Part shown: in pieces, positions 8,252 through 15,858 of the stretch
Position numbering within the stretch: the stretch's first letter is position 1
Layout of the letters: each line of letters starts with the position of its first letter
Origin: DATCJY01 sp036562565
Lineage (GTDB): Bacteria > Bacteroidota > Bacteroidia > Flavobacteriales_D > Sanyastnellaceae
NCBI GenBank assembly: GCA_036562565.1
Contig: DATCJY010000090.1
Coordinates: 45,794-109,793 of the forward strand
Direction: 5' to 3'
Length of the DNA stretch: 64,000 nucleotides
The notes under the pieces: generated by a model
What the model saw: only the letters and a program-made list of their open reading frames with translations
Database searches by the model: none
What the model was told of the DNA's origin: nothing
Translations under genes and position numbers: made by a program

Positions 8252-9502
8252 ATGCTCATGTCGCTTATCAGCCAATCTTTACGAGAGAATATCCGCATAG
8301 CCTGGTTGGCTATCAAAAGCCAAAAGTTGCGGGCTATAATCACCGTGAGCATCATTGCACTTGGTATTATGGCACTGGTGGCTATGATAACGGCAACCAA
8401 AGCGTTGGAGAACAAAGTGAATGATGAGTTCTCGCGTTTAGGAAGTAACACCTTTACCATCAAACGTCTTACTCCTTGGGGAGCGCAAGAAGGAGAGGTG
8501 GAGCGGATAACAGAAGTGATCTCTTATCAACAAGCGCAGCGCTTCACCGAACAATTTAATATGAATGCGCTCACATCCGTTACGGCTTTTGGTTCTTATA
8601 CTGCTGTGGTGAAATATGGCAACCTGAAGACCAATCCGAACATCAGCGTAGTAGGATGTGATGGTCAATACCTTGAATTATCAGGATATAAGCTCGATCA
8701 AGGACGCAACTTCAGTTTTAATGAAATAGAGAATGGAGATAATGTTGTGATACTGGGGGCCACCATTGTCCAAAAACTGTTTCCGGATGATGAGAATGTT
8801 CTGGATCGCTATGTACATATCGGTAATTATCGCTACCGCGTGATAGGCACATTGGCCTCAAAAGGCACCACTTTGGGAATGAATGCCGATGGTCAGTGTT
8901 TGATATCACTAGGTAATTTGAAAAAGAATTTTGCCACCAGGAATACGGAATATGTGATTAATGTGCGCGTGTATGATGTAGCAGACTTGCCTGCAGCAAA
9001 GGAATATAGCACAGGGCTCATGAGGAGCATTCGTGCCGATATGCCCGGTGAAGACAATTCATTCATCATTCAGCAAAGTGACCAAATGGCCAAGGACCTT
9101 ACCAACCTCATTTCCAGTGTAACAATAGGAGGTTCGCTTATTGGTATTATCACCCTTCTTGGTGCAGCTATCGGACTCATGAATATCATGTTGGTATCCG
9201 TTACCGAGCGCACCAAAGAAATTGGCATACGCAAAGCCATTGGTGCAAGCGCACGCACCATCCGCACTCAATTTCTTGTTGAAGCCATTGTGATAGGCCA
9301 ATTGGGTGGGATGTTCGGAATTATACTAGGTATCCTCATGGGGAATGTGGTGTCCTATTTTGTAAAGACAGGATTTACCATACCCTGGAATTGGATATTC
9401 TTTGGAGTAACAATCTGTTTTTTGGTAAGTGTGGTAAGTGGATTTTATCCGGCCAACAAGGCTGCTAAACTGGATCCTATTGAGGCCTTGAGATATGAAT
9501 GA
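8252..9502 (+). CDS. MacB/FtsX-type ABC transporter permease
   Basis: 416 residues. One N-terminal membrane helix (about 28-50), a large periplasmic domain (MacB_PCD type, about 55-270) and three C-terminal helices. The cytoplasmic loop carries the FtsX-family signature 'TERTKEIGIRKAIGAS'. The protein ends with 'PIEALRYE', also typical. It would pair with a MacB/LolD-type ATPase to move substrates such as lipoproteins, peptides or drugs out of the inner membrane by mechanotransmission. No ATPase gene is next to it; a LolD-like ATPase lies at 43848. A second ATG two codons in (8258) is possible. Confidence 0.92.
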   Translation: MLMSLISQSLRENIRIAWLAIKSQKLRAIITVSIIALGIMALVAMITATKALENKVNDEFSRLGSNTFTIKRLTPWGAQEGEVERITEVISYQQAQRFTEQFNMNALTSVTAFGSYTAVVKYGNLKTNPNISVVGCDGQYLELSGYKLDQGRNFSFNEIENGDNVVILGATIVQKLFPDDENVLDRYVHIGNYRYRVIGTLASKGTTLGMNADGQCLISLGNLKKNFATRNTEYVINVRVYDVADLPAAKEYSTGLMRSIRADMPGEDNSFIIQQSDQMAKDLTNLISSVTIGGSLIGIITLLGAAIGLMNIMLVSVTERTKEIGIRKAIGASARTIRTQFLVEAIVIGQLGGMFGIILGILMGNVVSYFVKTGFTIPWNWIFFGVTICFLVSVVSGFYPANKAAKLDPIEALRYE

Positions 9503-9549
9503 GCTAAGGGGCTTGGCTCAATCAGAAGTATTGCTGCAAGCTGCTAGGC

Positions 9550-10458
9550 TTACTTTTTGTGATAATATATTTTTCGTTTATAGACGAGGACCTTCTTGTT
9601 TGAACCTATTTGAAGGTATTCTTTGTTGACGTTTCCTCGTTTGTCGTAGGAGTAAAATTTCCTTATAGACGTACTGTTTTTAGATGATGGATCGTTAGGG
9701 TATTCTATTTTTTCAAATTGGCAAACTTGATTCTTATCGTTGTAAGTATAATTCCAATGAGCAGTAACAGTGGCGTTTTCCAATGAGTCATTTCTTATGA
9801 AATGGAGTCCGTTGGCATCGCTTGCGTAATGAGGAAAGGCCCAACGTGCTTTCTTCTGCTCTTCTACCTGAATCACTCTGCCCAAGCTGTCATAGTAGAT
9901 TCGATAATAATCACCGGGAGAATCATCTTTGTTGAAGCCGTGTGTGTATCGCCTGTAGGAGAGAAGATTTCCGTTGCTGTCGCGCATTACATCTTTCTCA
10001 ACGATGAGGAGCATTTTGGAATCTTTTCCGGCATCATAATACCAACATTTGATTTGATTGATACGCCCGTCATCATCAACACTACACTCTTCTTCGATGA
10101 AATCTCCATCGTTCTTTATGGTGCGTATTGTTCGCTTCTTGCCATCACTGCGGATATTACAATCGCTCATGTATTCGAATGACCAGTTGCCTTGCTCCAT
10201 ATTGAGGAGTTTGTCTTGCCGGTGAACCAGCAAACCTTGATCATTGAACTGATAAAGGATGCGCTTTCCCGAGGGAGCATGTCGCAAATGGATTTTCCAT
10301 CTGTCCTTTAGTAGATGGAGATCCTTGCCGTAGTAAATCTCCTTAATCTCCCTTATATCTCCTTTAAAATTGTTCGGCTTTGGGAACAATTGACCATCGC
10401 TGTGATTAGGTAAGGAAAGTAGAAAGATTGTAAACAGATTTATGGTGGGTGATCTCAT
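9550..10458 (-). CDS. Secreted protein with YD-like repeats, unknown function
   Basis: 302 residues with a signal peptide (about 1-23). I do not recognise a named family. The body contains several loosely repeated Tyr/Asp/Gly units resembling the YD repeats of RHS-type proteins: 'YQFNDQGLLVHRQ', 'YYDSLGRVIQVEEQ', 'YTYNDKNQVCQFEK' and 'YSYDKRGNVNKEY'. These usually form extended beta structure at the cell surface. There is no toxin or RHS core. It is convergent with the permease gene and stands alone. Surface location is inferred from the signal peptide. Confidence 0.75.
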   Translation of the reverse strand: MRSPTINLFTIFLLSLPNHSDGQLFPKPNNFKGDIREIKEIYYGKDLHLLKDRWKIHLRHAPSGKRILYQFNDQGLLVHRQDKLLNMEQGNWSFEYMSDCNIRSDGKKRTIRTIKNDGDFIEEECSVDDDGRINQIKCWYYDAGKDSKMLLIVEKDVMRDSNGNLLSYRRYTHGFNKDDSPGDYYRIYYDSLGRVIQVEEQKKARWAFPHYASDANGLHFIRNDSLENATVTAHWNYTYNDKNQVCQFEKIEYPNDPSSKNSTSIRKFYSYDKRGNVNKEYLQIGSNKKVLVYKRKIYYHKK

Positions 10459-10920
10459 AAAACGATTTTACAATTGGTACATTGCTAATGAACAAATTGT
10501 ATTCAAGGATTGCAAGTTCTTGGTCGAGGCTTTTCAATTCTGTATCGATGGAAATCATCTTTCGGTTGAAATCACATCTTGAATGGCGGCAAAAATGAGC
10601 GCGGGTTGATATAAATATTCATGTGTTTTCACTCATAAATAAGGTGTCATTTATAAACATATCGGCACCTTTTTTTAACCAAGTCGTGAGCCGAAAGTGC
10701 GCTAGCACGCGATGTATAGAACCTTGTGAAATATTGATTGAAATTATAATGTGTTTAATCGCTTGAAATTCAGTGGTGAAATTATATTCTATTTTGTTGA
10801 GGTTTGGGTTGAACAGAGCACCACATACAGAAGTTGAAAAAAAGTAAGGTGTTTATTAGTAACGGATTAATGAGGTTGATGATGAATACTCGAACGATGG
10901 CGAGTTAGAATAGGTAGAAT
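10459..10920. other. Gene-poor intergenic stretch
   Basis: About 460 bp of AT-rich sequence between the YD-repeat gene and the tRNA terminator. I found no ORF with coding character and no repeat shared with the rest of the window. The only structured element seen is a plus-strand terminator-like hairpin at 10641-10677, listed separately. Confidence 0.5.
10641..10677 (+). terminator. Orphan terminator-like hairpin
   Basis: AAGGTGTC (10641-10648) pairs with GGCACCTT (10664-10671, one G-T pair), followed by a continuous T run to 10676. No plus-strand gene lies within 1 kb upstream, so it may end a small RNA starting around 10460-10600 or be a remnant. Confidence 0.4.
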
Positions 10921-10922
10921 AA

Positions 10923-10952
10923 AAAAAGGCTCCTTGATACAGGAGCCTTTTT
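10923..10952 (-). terminator. Intrinsic terminator after tRNA-Met
   Basis: A perfect 12-bp stem (10923-10934 with 10941-10952, core AGGCTCCT/AGGAGCCT) and 6-nt loop, ending in a T run when read on the minus strand. It starts 12 bp after the tRNA 3' end. Confidence 0.85.
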
Positions 10953-10963
10953 GAGGCTTTCAG

Positions 10964-11037
10964 TAGCGGGGGGGGGGCACGATCCCCCGACCTCATGATT
11001 ATGAATCATGCGCTCTAACCAGCTGAGCTACCCCGCC
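10964..11037 (-). tRNA. tRNA-Met (CAT anticodon)
   Basis: The minus strand reads GGCGGGG, a D arm (TAGCTCAGCTGGTTAGAGC), the anticodon stem CATGA/TCATG with loop TTCATAA (anticodon CAT), variable loop AGGTC, T stem GGGGG/CCCCC and 3' acceptor CCCCGCT with discriminator A. The length is 74 nt and CCA is not encoded. The 1-72 pair is G-T, and the T loop reads ATCGTGC rather than TTCRANN. A run of ten C's joins the T stem and acceptor. Elongator Met is likeliest; an Ile(CAU) identity through lysidine modification cannot be excluded by reading alone. Confidence 0.9.
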
Positions 11038-11164
11038 AGGTTTTTTAAGCGGGCGCAAATATACTCCTAAATTCAGGAAAACAACGATTGTGGAAAAAAA
11101 GAAGGATTTTTATTTCAAAATTGTTATCCTTGCAAAACAGACTTACCTAAAAAAGATTCCACTT

Positions 11165-11548
11165 ATGTCAAAAACCAAGATTGAACTAGAATACATCCTA
11201 CGCACATCTGATTCCATATTATACAATTGTATTTCTACTCCGAGTGGTCTGGAAGAGTGGTTTGCACCGGAGGTTCACATCAAAGGTGATGTATTCACTT
11301 TTTTCTGGGAAGGTGAAGAGCGCAAAGCAGAGCAGGTAAGCAAAAAGAAACTCCAATATGTCAAATACCAATGGTTGGATGATGACGATAAGGAGAGCAA
11401 TTACTTCGAAATGCGCATTAAAATTCATGAAATGACCGGTGAGCTCGCATTGTTAGTCACCGACTTCGCAGATGAAGGCGAAGAAGAGGAACACCAATTA
11501 CTCTGGAACGATGCGATTGAAAAACTAAGACGCCACATTGGTGGTTAA
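11165..11548 (+). CDS. START-like/SRPBCC domain protein
   Basis: 127 residues, the compact size of the Bacteroidota START-like (AHSA1-related) family. The N-terminus 'KIELEYILRTSDSILYNCIS' and 'PSGLEEWFAPEVHIKGDVFTF' follow the helix-grip fold pattern, with the segment around 'LEEWFAP' typical of this family. A ligand or chaperone partner is unknown. ATG at 11165 gives the family-typical start; a longer reading from 11090 uses a non-ATG codon in AT-rich leader. It converges with the methyltransferase gene with no bases between the two stop codons. Confidence 0.85.
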   Translation: MSKTKIELEYILRTSDSILYNCISTPSGLEEWFAPEVHIKGDVFTFFWEGEERKAEQVSKKKLQYVKYQWLDDDDKESNYFEMRIKIHEMTGELALLVTDFADEGEEEEHQLLWNDAIEKLRRHIGG

Positions 11549-12268
11549 TTACCACTTCGTATAAAAATCTCTTATTAACATTTTATAAGCCTCGGATTTT
11601 TCTCCGGGGCTTTTTTCTATGAGCAAGGATTCCATGATGGGCTCAGTAGGATGGTTGAAAGCGAACTCAATCATCACCCTTGATGCATCCTTATGAGCAA
11701 GTGTATGAACCCTGCAGATGCGTTCAGGTTTGAGTTGGACGGCAGCTGTTTCCTTAAACCAACGTTCCAACTCGGTAGTTGGGAGAATCAGCGCTAGACG
11801 ACCATCAGGTGCCAGCAAGTTTTTGGTTTGCTGGATAAAAGCATCGGCAGGCAATGAATCATCATGGCGAGCCGTATTGCGCAAGGGGTTGGAAGGTCGA
11901 AGTGAATCGGTGAAATAAGGCGGGTTTGAGATAATCAAATCAAACTTGGTGGTGCTGATGATTTTGCGATAATCTCCCCAATGCAGTTTGAGCCGGTCGC
12001 TCCATTTGCTCGCAGAGAAGTTTTCACGTGCATCTTCCACACTTCCTTCATCGATATCAATGGCTTCAATGATGGCATGTGGGTTGCGCTGTGCACATAT
12101 CAATGCTATCACACCGGTTCCGGTACCTACATCCAAAATACTTTTTGCATCATCCACGCGCGCCCATGCACCCAAGAGAACGGCATCCGTTCCCACACGC
12201 ATGGCGCTTCGTCTTTGGTATACATCAAATTGTTTGAAATGGAATGGCTTGTCCGTTTGATGCGGCAT
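11549..12268 (-). CDS. tRNA1(Val) (adenine37-N6)-methyltransferase TrmN6-like
   Basis: 239 residues. The SAM-binding motif 'ILDVGTGTGVIALICAQR' and the N6-adenine methyltransferase motif 'ISNPPYFTDS' are intact. The N-terminus 'FKQFDVYQRRSAMRVGTDA' is characteristic of the YfiC/TrmN6 family that methylates A37 of tRNA1(Val). ATG at 12268 is preferred over a GTG seven codons upstream. It stops exactly where the convergent START-like gene stops. Confidence 0.88.
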   Translation of the reverse strand: MPHQTDKPFHFKQFDVYQRRSAMRVGTDAVLLGAWARVDDAKSILDVGTGTGVIALICAQRNPHAIIEAIDIDEGSVEDARENFSASKWSDRLKLHWGDYRKIISTTKFDLIISNPPYFTDSLRPSNPLRNTARHDDSLPADAFIQQTKNLLAPDGRLALILPTTELERWFKETAAVQLKPERICRVHTLAHKDASRVMIEFAFNHPTEPIMESLLIEKSPGEKSEAYKMLIRDFYTKW

Positions 12269-12382
12269 AAAGTGCTCGTAGTTATTCACGCGCTAACATA
12301 TAAAGAAGTAGCCTTATCAGAACAACTCAATGAGATGCAATTGCATATTTCTCTCCGCCTACACCATTCCGATAGTCAAGAA

Positions 12383-12937
12383 TCAGTTGACCATTGGAGT
12401 AGTGGCGGACATAATAGACTTCACATGCTCAATGAGGGCCATAAAGTCATTGCGGAGGTCTTCCACCAAAATACCTTCTCGCTCATTGAAATTGTCATTG
12501 AAGCGAGGCAGGGAGAATGTGCCGATAATTTCAGCCCCGTGGCGCGGGAAGCGTTTTCGAGCGGTTTCAAGCACGTGCACACCTGCACCTGATCCTGTAG
12601 CGGTGGAGATGAGCAACAGCTTTTTCCCCTCAAACATTTTGAGCTTCACTCGCGAAGCCCAATCAAACAAGTTTTTGAAGCTGGCGGTATAACTACCATT
12701 GTGTTCGGACATGGAGATGATGAGCAAATCGGCTTCATCGAGTTTGGCAACAAAATCGTGTGCCGCTTGTGGATGTCCAAGTTCTTCTTCGGCTTCCACT
12801 GTGAACATAGGAAGTGGATAGTTGTTCAAATCCAATACTTCCACTTCAGCAGATTCAAACAGAGATGCAGCATAAGCTGCGAAAGTTTTATTGATAGATG
12901 CTTTGTGATGGGATGCCCCGAAAGCGATAATTTTCAT
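12383..12937 (-). CDS. NAD(P)H-dependent FMN reductase family protein
   Basis: 184 residues with a flavodoxin-like fold. The phosphate-binding loop 'IIAFGASHHKASINK' and the flavin contact 'SMSEHNGSYTASFKNLFDW' match the NADPH_FMN_red family. These enzymes reduce flavins, quinones or azo compounds with NAD(P)H. It starts 27 bp after the pirin gene on the same strand, suggesting an operon; pirin proteins and quinone reductases are both linked to redox-active aromatics, so a shared role is plausible but inferred. Confidence 0.87.
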   Translation of the reverse strand: MKIIAFGASHHKASINKTFAAYAASLFESAEVEVLDLNNYPLPMFTVEAEEELGHPQAAHDFVAKLDEADLLIISMSEHNGSYTASFKNLFDWASRVKLKMFEGKKLLLISTATGSGAGVHVLETARKRFPRHGAEIIGTFSLPRFNDNFNEREGILVEDLRNDFMALIEHVKSIMSATTPMVN

Positions 12938-12964
12938 AACACGTAATAAAAGCAGGTTGCGAAA

Positions 12965-13681
12965 TTACAGTGCCATTGGCACTTCCATAATCAGAAATTC
13001 TGTATCACTCATGGCCGTGAGCATCACATGGTCAATGCTCCATATGCCGTATCCGTCACGGGTTTCCAGTAATTGGTCGTTTACTTTTAGCTCTCCTTTC
13101 AAGTTAAAAATGTATAAGCCGTTGCCTTCGGACTTGATGTGGTAGGATGTAGAAACACCGGTATCAAAATCTCCCAAGTGAAACCATGCATTTTGGTGAA
13201 TCCAGACACCGGCATCATCAGGGTGTGGTGAAACAATCTGTTGCAATTTGTTTTTGCGGTCTGCCGCATCCAACGTTATTTGGTCGTAACGAGGGGTCAC
13301 ATTGCGCTTGTTGGGAAATACCCATATCTGTAGAAACTTAACAGGTCGGTCAGGGTTGTTATTGAACTCGCTATGCATGATGCCTGTTCCTGCACTCATA
13401 ACTTGTACATCACCGCTGCGGATGACGGCTGAGTGGCCCATGCTGTCTTTATGAGCCAACTCGCCTTCCAGTGGAATCGAAATGATTTCCATGTTGTCAT
13501 GCGGATGCATGCCAAAGCCCATTCCGCCCATCACAGTGTCATCGTTCAGTACGCGAAGTACCCCGAAGTTCATGCGTTCAGGATGGTAGTAATTGGCAAA
13601 GCTGAATGTGTGTTTGCTGTGAAGCCAACCGTGATTGGCATCACCTCGGGTGTCAGCTTTATGAAGGACTGTATTTTTCAT
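12965..13681 (-). CDS. Pirin family cupin protein
   Basis: 238 residues. The N-terminal cupin carries the pirin metal-binding residues: 'GMGFGMHPHDNMEIISIPLE' supplies His and His, with further ligands in 'GTGIMHSEFNN'. 'ANHGWLHSKHTFSFANYYHP' is the standard pirin opening. Bacterial pirins bind iron and some have quercetin dioxygenase activity; the substrate here is unknown. It is upstream of, and probably co-transcribed with, the FMN reductase gene. An inverted repeat lies about 73 bp upstream. Confidence 0.93.
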   Translation of the reverse strand: MKNTVLHKADTRGDANHGWLHSKHTFSFANYYHPERMNFGVLRVLNDDTVMGGMGFGMHPHDNMEIISIPLEGELAHKDSMGHSAVIRSGDVQVMSAGTGIMHSEFNNNPDRPVKFLQIWVFPNKRNVTPRYDQITLDAADRKNKLQQIVSPHPDDAGVWIHQNAWFHLGDFDTGVSTSYHIKSEGNGLYIFNLKGELKVNDQLLETRDGYGIWSIDHVMLTAMSDTEFLIMEVPMAL

Positions 13682-13753
13682 GGCCTTTTAAGTTTTTATC
13701 AAAGCGTTTATGCAAAAGCATGCTTTGAATTATTGGTTCAAAGGTACCGGCAC

Positions 13754-13774
13754 ATCAAGGGCAATTGCCTTGAT
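13754..13774. promoter_or_regulatory. Inverted repeat upstream of the pirin gene
   Basis: ATCAAGG-GCAATTG-CCTTGAT, 7-bp perfect arms around a core that is itself nearly palindromic. It sits in the 124-bp gap between the exonuclease and pirin genes, about 73 bp upstream of the pirin start, with no T run, so it looks more like an operator than a terminator. Confidence 0.35.
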
Positions 13775-13805
13775 ATAGGCTAATGGGAATATGTGCTGAA
13801 TAACA

Positions 13806-15161
13806 CTAAGAAACTTGTGTTGATTTTTTTTTAAGGCGCTCGCGTTCGCAAAAGCTTGCAATGATGGATGCATTGGTCTCCGTGGGTGGCAATGGCTTCA
13901 CACTGTCGCGAATTACATCTTCGTTCTGAATGTCGCTATCGAGGAAACAATAGCCCTTGAGTTTACCTTTCTCAATCACCACATAAGAGTATTCACCTTC
14001 GCTGCGACCGCGATCTTTAATGATAAACGAAGGTTCGCGTTCCAGCATGGCATCAAGAGCTTCAGCTAGCCGTTGGTTGTGTTCTTCTGCTGATACGGGT
14101 TCTGCATACATGTCAAACATGTCCAAACCCAGTAAGCGCATTTCCAAATTGAATTCTTGAGCCATTTCCATGAGCCAAGTGCGCGCTGCATAACGTGTCG
14201 AAAATAATTTAACTGAACTCACGAATTTATTGCCGCACTGCATGGCCAATCGGTCATAGCCATTCTGGTCCTGATATGCAATGATGTGAATTTGCTCGGG
14301 TTGTTTCTTTTGAGCGCGGTTGTGTTCAGGCCAATGCCTTCTTATTTCATAATCCTCCAGGAGGTAAGCAATAAGCTCAGTTCCAGTTTCTTCAAACATC
14401 ACATGATGGATTTGGCGCATGAAGTCTTGATTGCGTTTGCCTTCAGTGGCACTTGTGAAGTGTTGCTTCACGCGCTTTTTAAGGTTGCGAGCTTTCCCGA
14501 TATAGATTGGTTTGCCCTTTTCATTGAGTAAATAATAGACTCCGGCTTTTTCTGGCAATGCATCACATTCGTGTTTGGAGAGGTTTGGAGGCAAGTGTAC
14601 TTCACCCGATGTGCGTGAAATCATTTTACTGATTTCTTGTTCACTCAAAACACTGAGGCATTTTTCAAAAAGGTCTTTGGCGGCACGTGCATCACCGAGG
14701 GCGCGGTGCGCTGCTTCGTTCTCAATACCAAGCACCGAACAGATATTGCCAAGACTATAGGACCGATAACCTGGAAATGCTTTGCGCGCAAGGCGAACAG
14801 TGCACAATCGCTTGCTGTTCCACTGTCTACCGATTGCTGCAAATTCTGCACGTATAAAAGAATAATCGAACGATACATTGTGCGCTACAAAGACGGTGTC
14901 TTTCAGAACCTCTTCCAACTCATCGGCAATTTGATGAAATGAAGGTGCACCTTGCAGCATCTCATCATGGATGTTGGTAAGCGCAGTAATGAACTTGGGT
15001 AATGGCCTGCCCGGGTCCAGCAGCGTATGGTACTCGCGCACTACTTGCTGCCCATCATGTACACATATTCCAATCTCAATGATGCTGTTGCCCGCAGCAT
15101 AACTGCCGGTGGTTTCAATGTCCGTAATCGCATAGAGGGTTGGTTGCTTCTTTTGTGCCAT
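13806..15161 (-). CDS. DEDDh exonuclease fused to a GIY-YIG nuclease domain
   Basis: 451 residues. The N-terminal domain is an epsilon-like 3'-5' exonuclease: 'AITDIETTG' (D and E), 'HNVSFDYSFI' (D) and 'HRALGDARA' (H and D). A UvrC/Cho-like GIY-YIG domain follows from about 200: 'AGVYYLLNEKG', 'PIYIGKARNLKKRVKQHF' and the catalytic Glu in 'YLLEDYEIRRHWPEHN'. The C-terminal 130 residues are unassigned. Such fusions are known and are thought to act in DNA repair or processing of damaged DNA ends. ATG at 15161 is chosen over an upstream TTG. Confidence 0.9.
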   Translation of the reverse strand: MAQKKQPTLYAITDIETTGSYAAGNSIIEIGICVHDGQQVVREYHTLLDPGRPLPKFITALTNIHDEMLQGAPSFHQIADELEEVLKDTVFVAHNVSFDYSFIRAEFAAIGRQWNSKRLCTVRLARKAFPGYRSYSLGNICSVLGIENEAAHRALGDARAAKDLFEKCLSVLSEQEISKMISRTSGEVHLPPNLSKHECDALPEKAGVYYLLNEKGKPIYIGKARNLKKRVKQHFTSATEGKRNQDFMRQIHHVMFEETGTELIAYLLEDYEIRRHWPEHNRAQKKQPEQIHIIAYQDQNGYDRLAMQCGNKFVSSVKLFSTRYAARTWLMEMAQEFNLEMRLLGLDMFDMYAEPVSAEEHNQRLAEALDAMLEREPSFIIKDRGRSEGEYSYVVIEKGKLKGYCFLDSDIQNEDVIRDSVKPLPPTETNASIIASFCERERLKKKSTQVS

Positions 15162-15268
15162 GATGAATTGATTGCGCAAAGGACATCAGCAAGATTGTAA
15201 AGAATTTACAATTTCGAAAATTTGGATAAATAAGTCATCAAGGTAGTCCTTTGTTACATTTCTAAACC

Positions 15269-15784
15269 ATGAAGAAGAAATCATTCATTGAGTTGGAAGC
15301 CATACTGGAGCGTTATAGCAAAAATGCAGATAAGACAGGATGGACGTACATATTCCTAGATGCGGCTACGATTTGCCAACTCACGGATGAGAAGCGTTCA
15401 TTTAAAGTATGCGGAAAGTTGGATGATTATCCCATCCAGCAAGTGACGTTGCTGCCGGTTGGAAATGGCGATTTTATCCTGCCCTTTAATGCCGGTATGC
15501 GCAAGGCTACGGGAAAAAAAGAGGGCGACAAGATTTTGGTCAAGCTTCACTTGGACAATTCAGAAGTTCTATTAAGCCAGGACTTGCTCGATATATTGGC
15601 AACGGATGTAGCTGCACTGCAGAGATTCCGTACGCTTACAAAGGGCCATCAGCAATATTTTTCTAAATGGGTGGAAAGCGCCAAGACCATGCCTACCAAA
15701 ACCGACCGATTGGCAAAGTGTTTATATGCCATGCAGAATGGTTTGGATTATGCGCAGATGATTCGTCATTTCAAAAAGAAGTAA
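15269..15784 (+). CDS. DUF1905/YdeI (OmdA-like) protein
   Basis: 171 residues. The N-terminal half, with 'GWTYIFLDAA', 'RSFKVCGKLDDYPIQQVTLLP' and 'GDFILPFNAGMRKATGKKEGD', is DUF1905. The C-terminal 'FSKWVESAKTMPTKTDRLAKCLYAM' is the YdeI/OmpD-associated helical motif. Members have been linked to envelope-stress and peptide resistance, but the biochemical role is unknown. A possible -7 element (TACATTTC) ends only 6 bp before the ATG, so the transcript leader would be very short. Confidence 0.82.
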   Translation: MKKKSFIELEAILERYSKNADKTGWTYIFLDAATICQLTDEKRSFKVCGKLDDYPIQQVTLLPVGNGDFILPFNAGMRKATGKKEGDKILVKLHLDNSEVLLSQDLLDILATDVAALQRFRTLTKGHQQYFSKWVESAKTMPTKTDRLAKCLYAMQNGLDYAQMIRHFKKK

Positions 15785-15858
15785 GAAAGTTTTCGCGTTA
15801 AAAAAATGGCCAATAGTTGCATAAAGCGAGCATATTTGTCGCCACAAAAAATGTAGTC

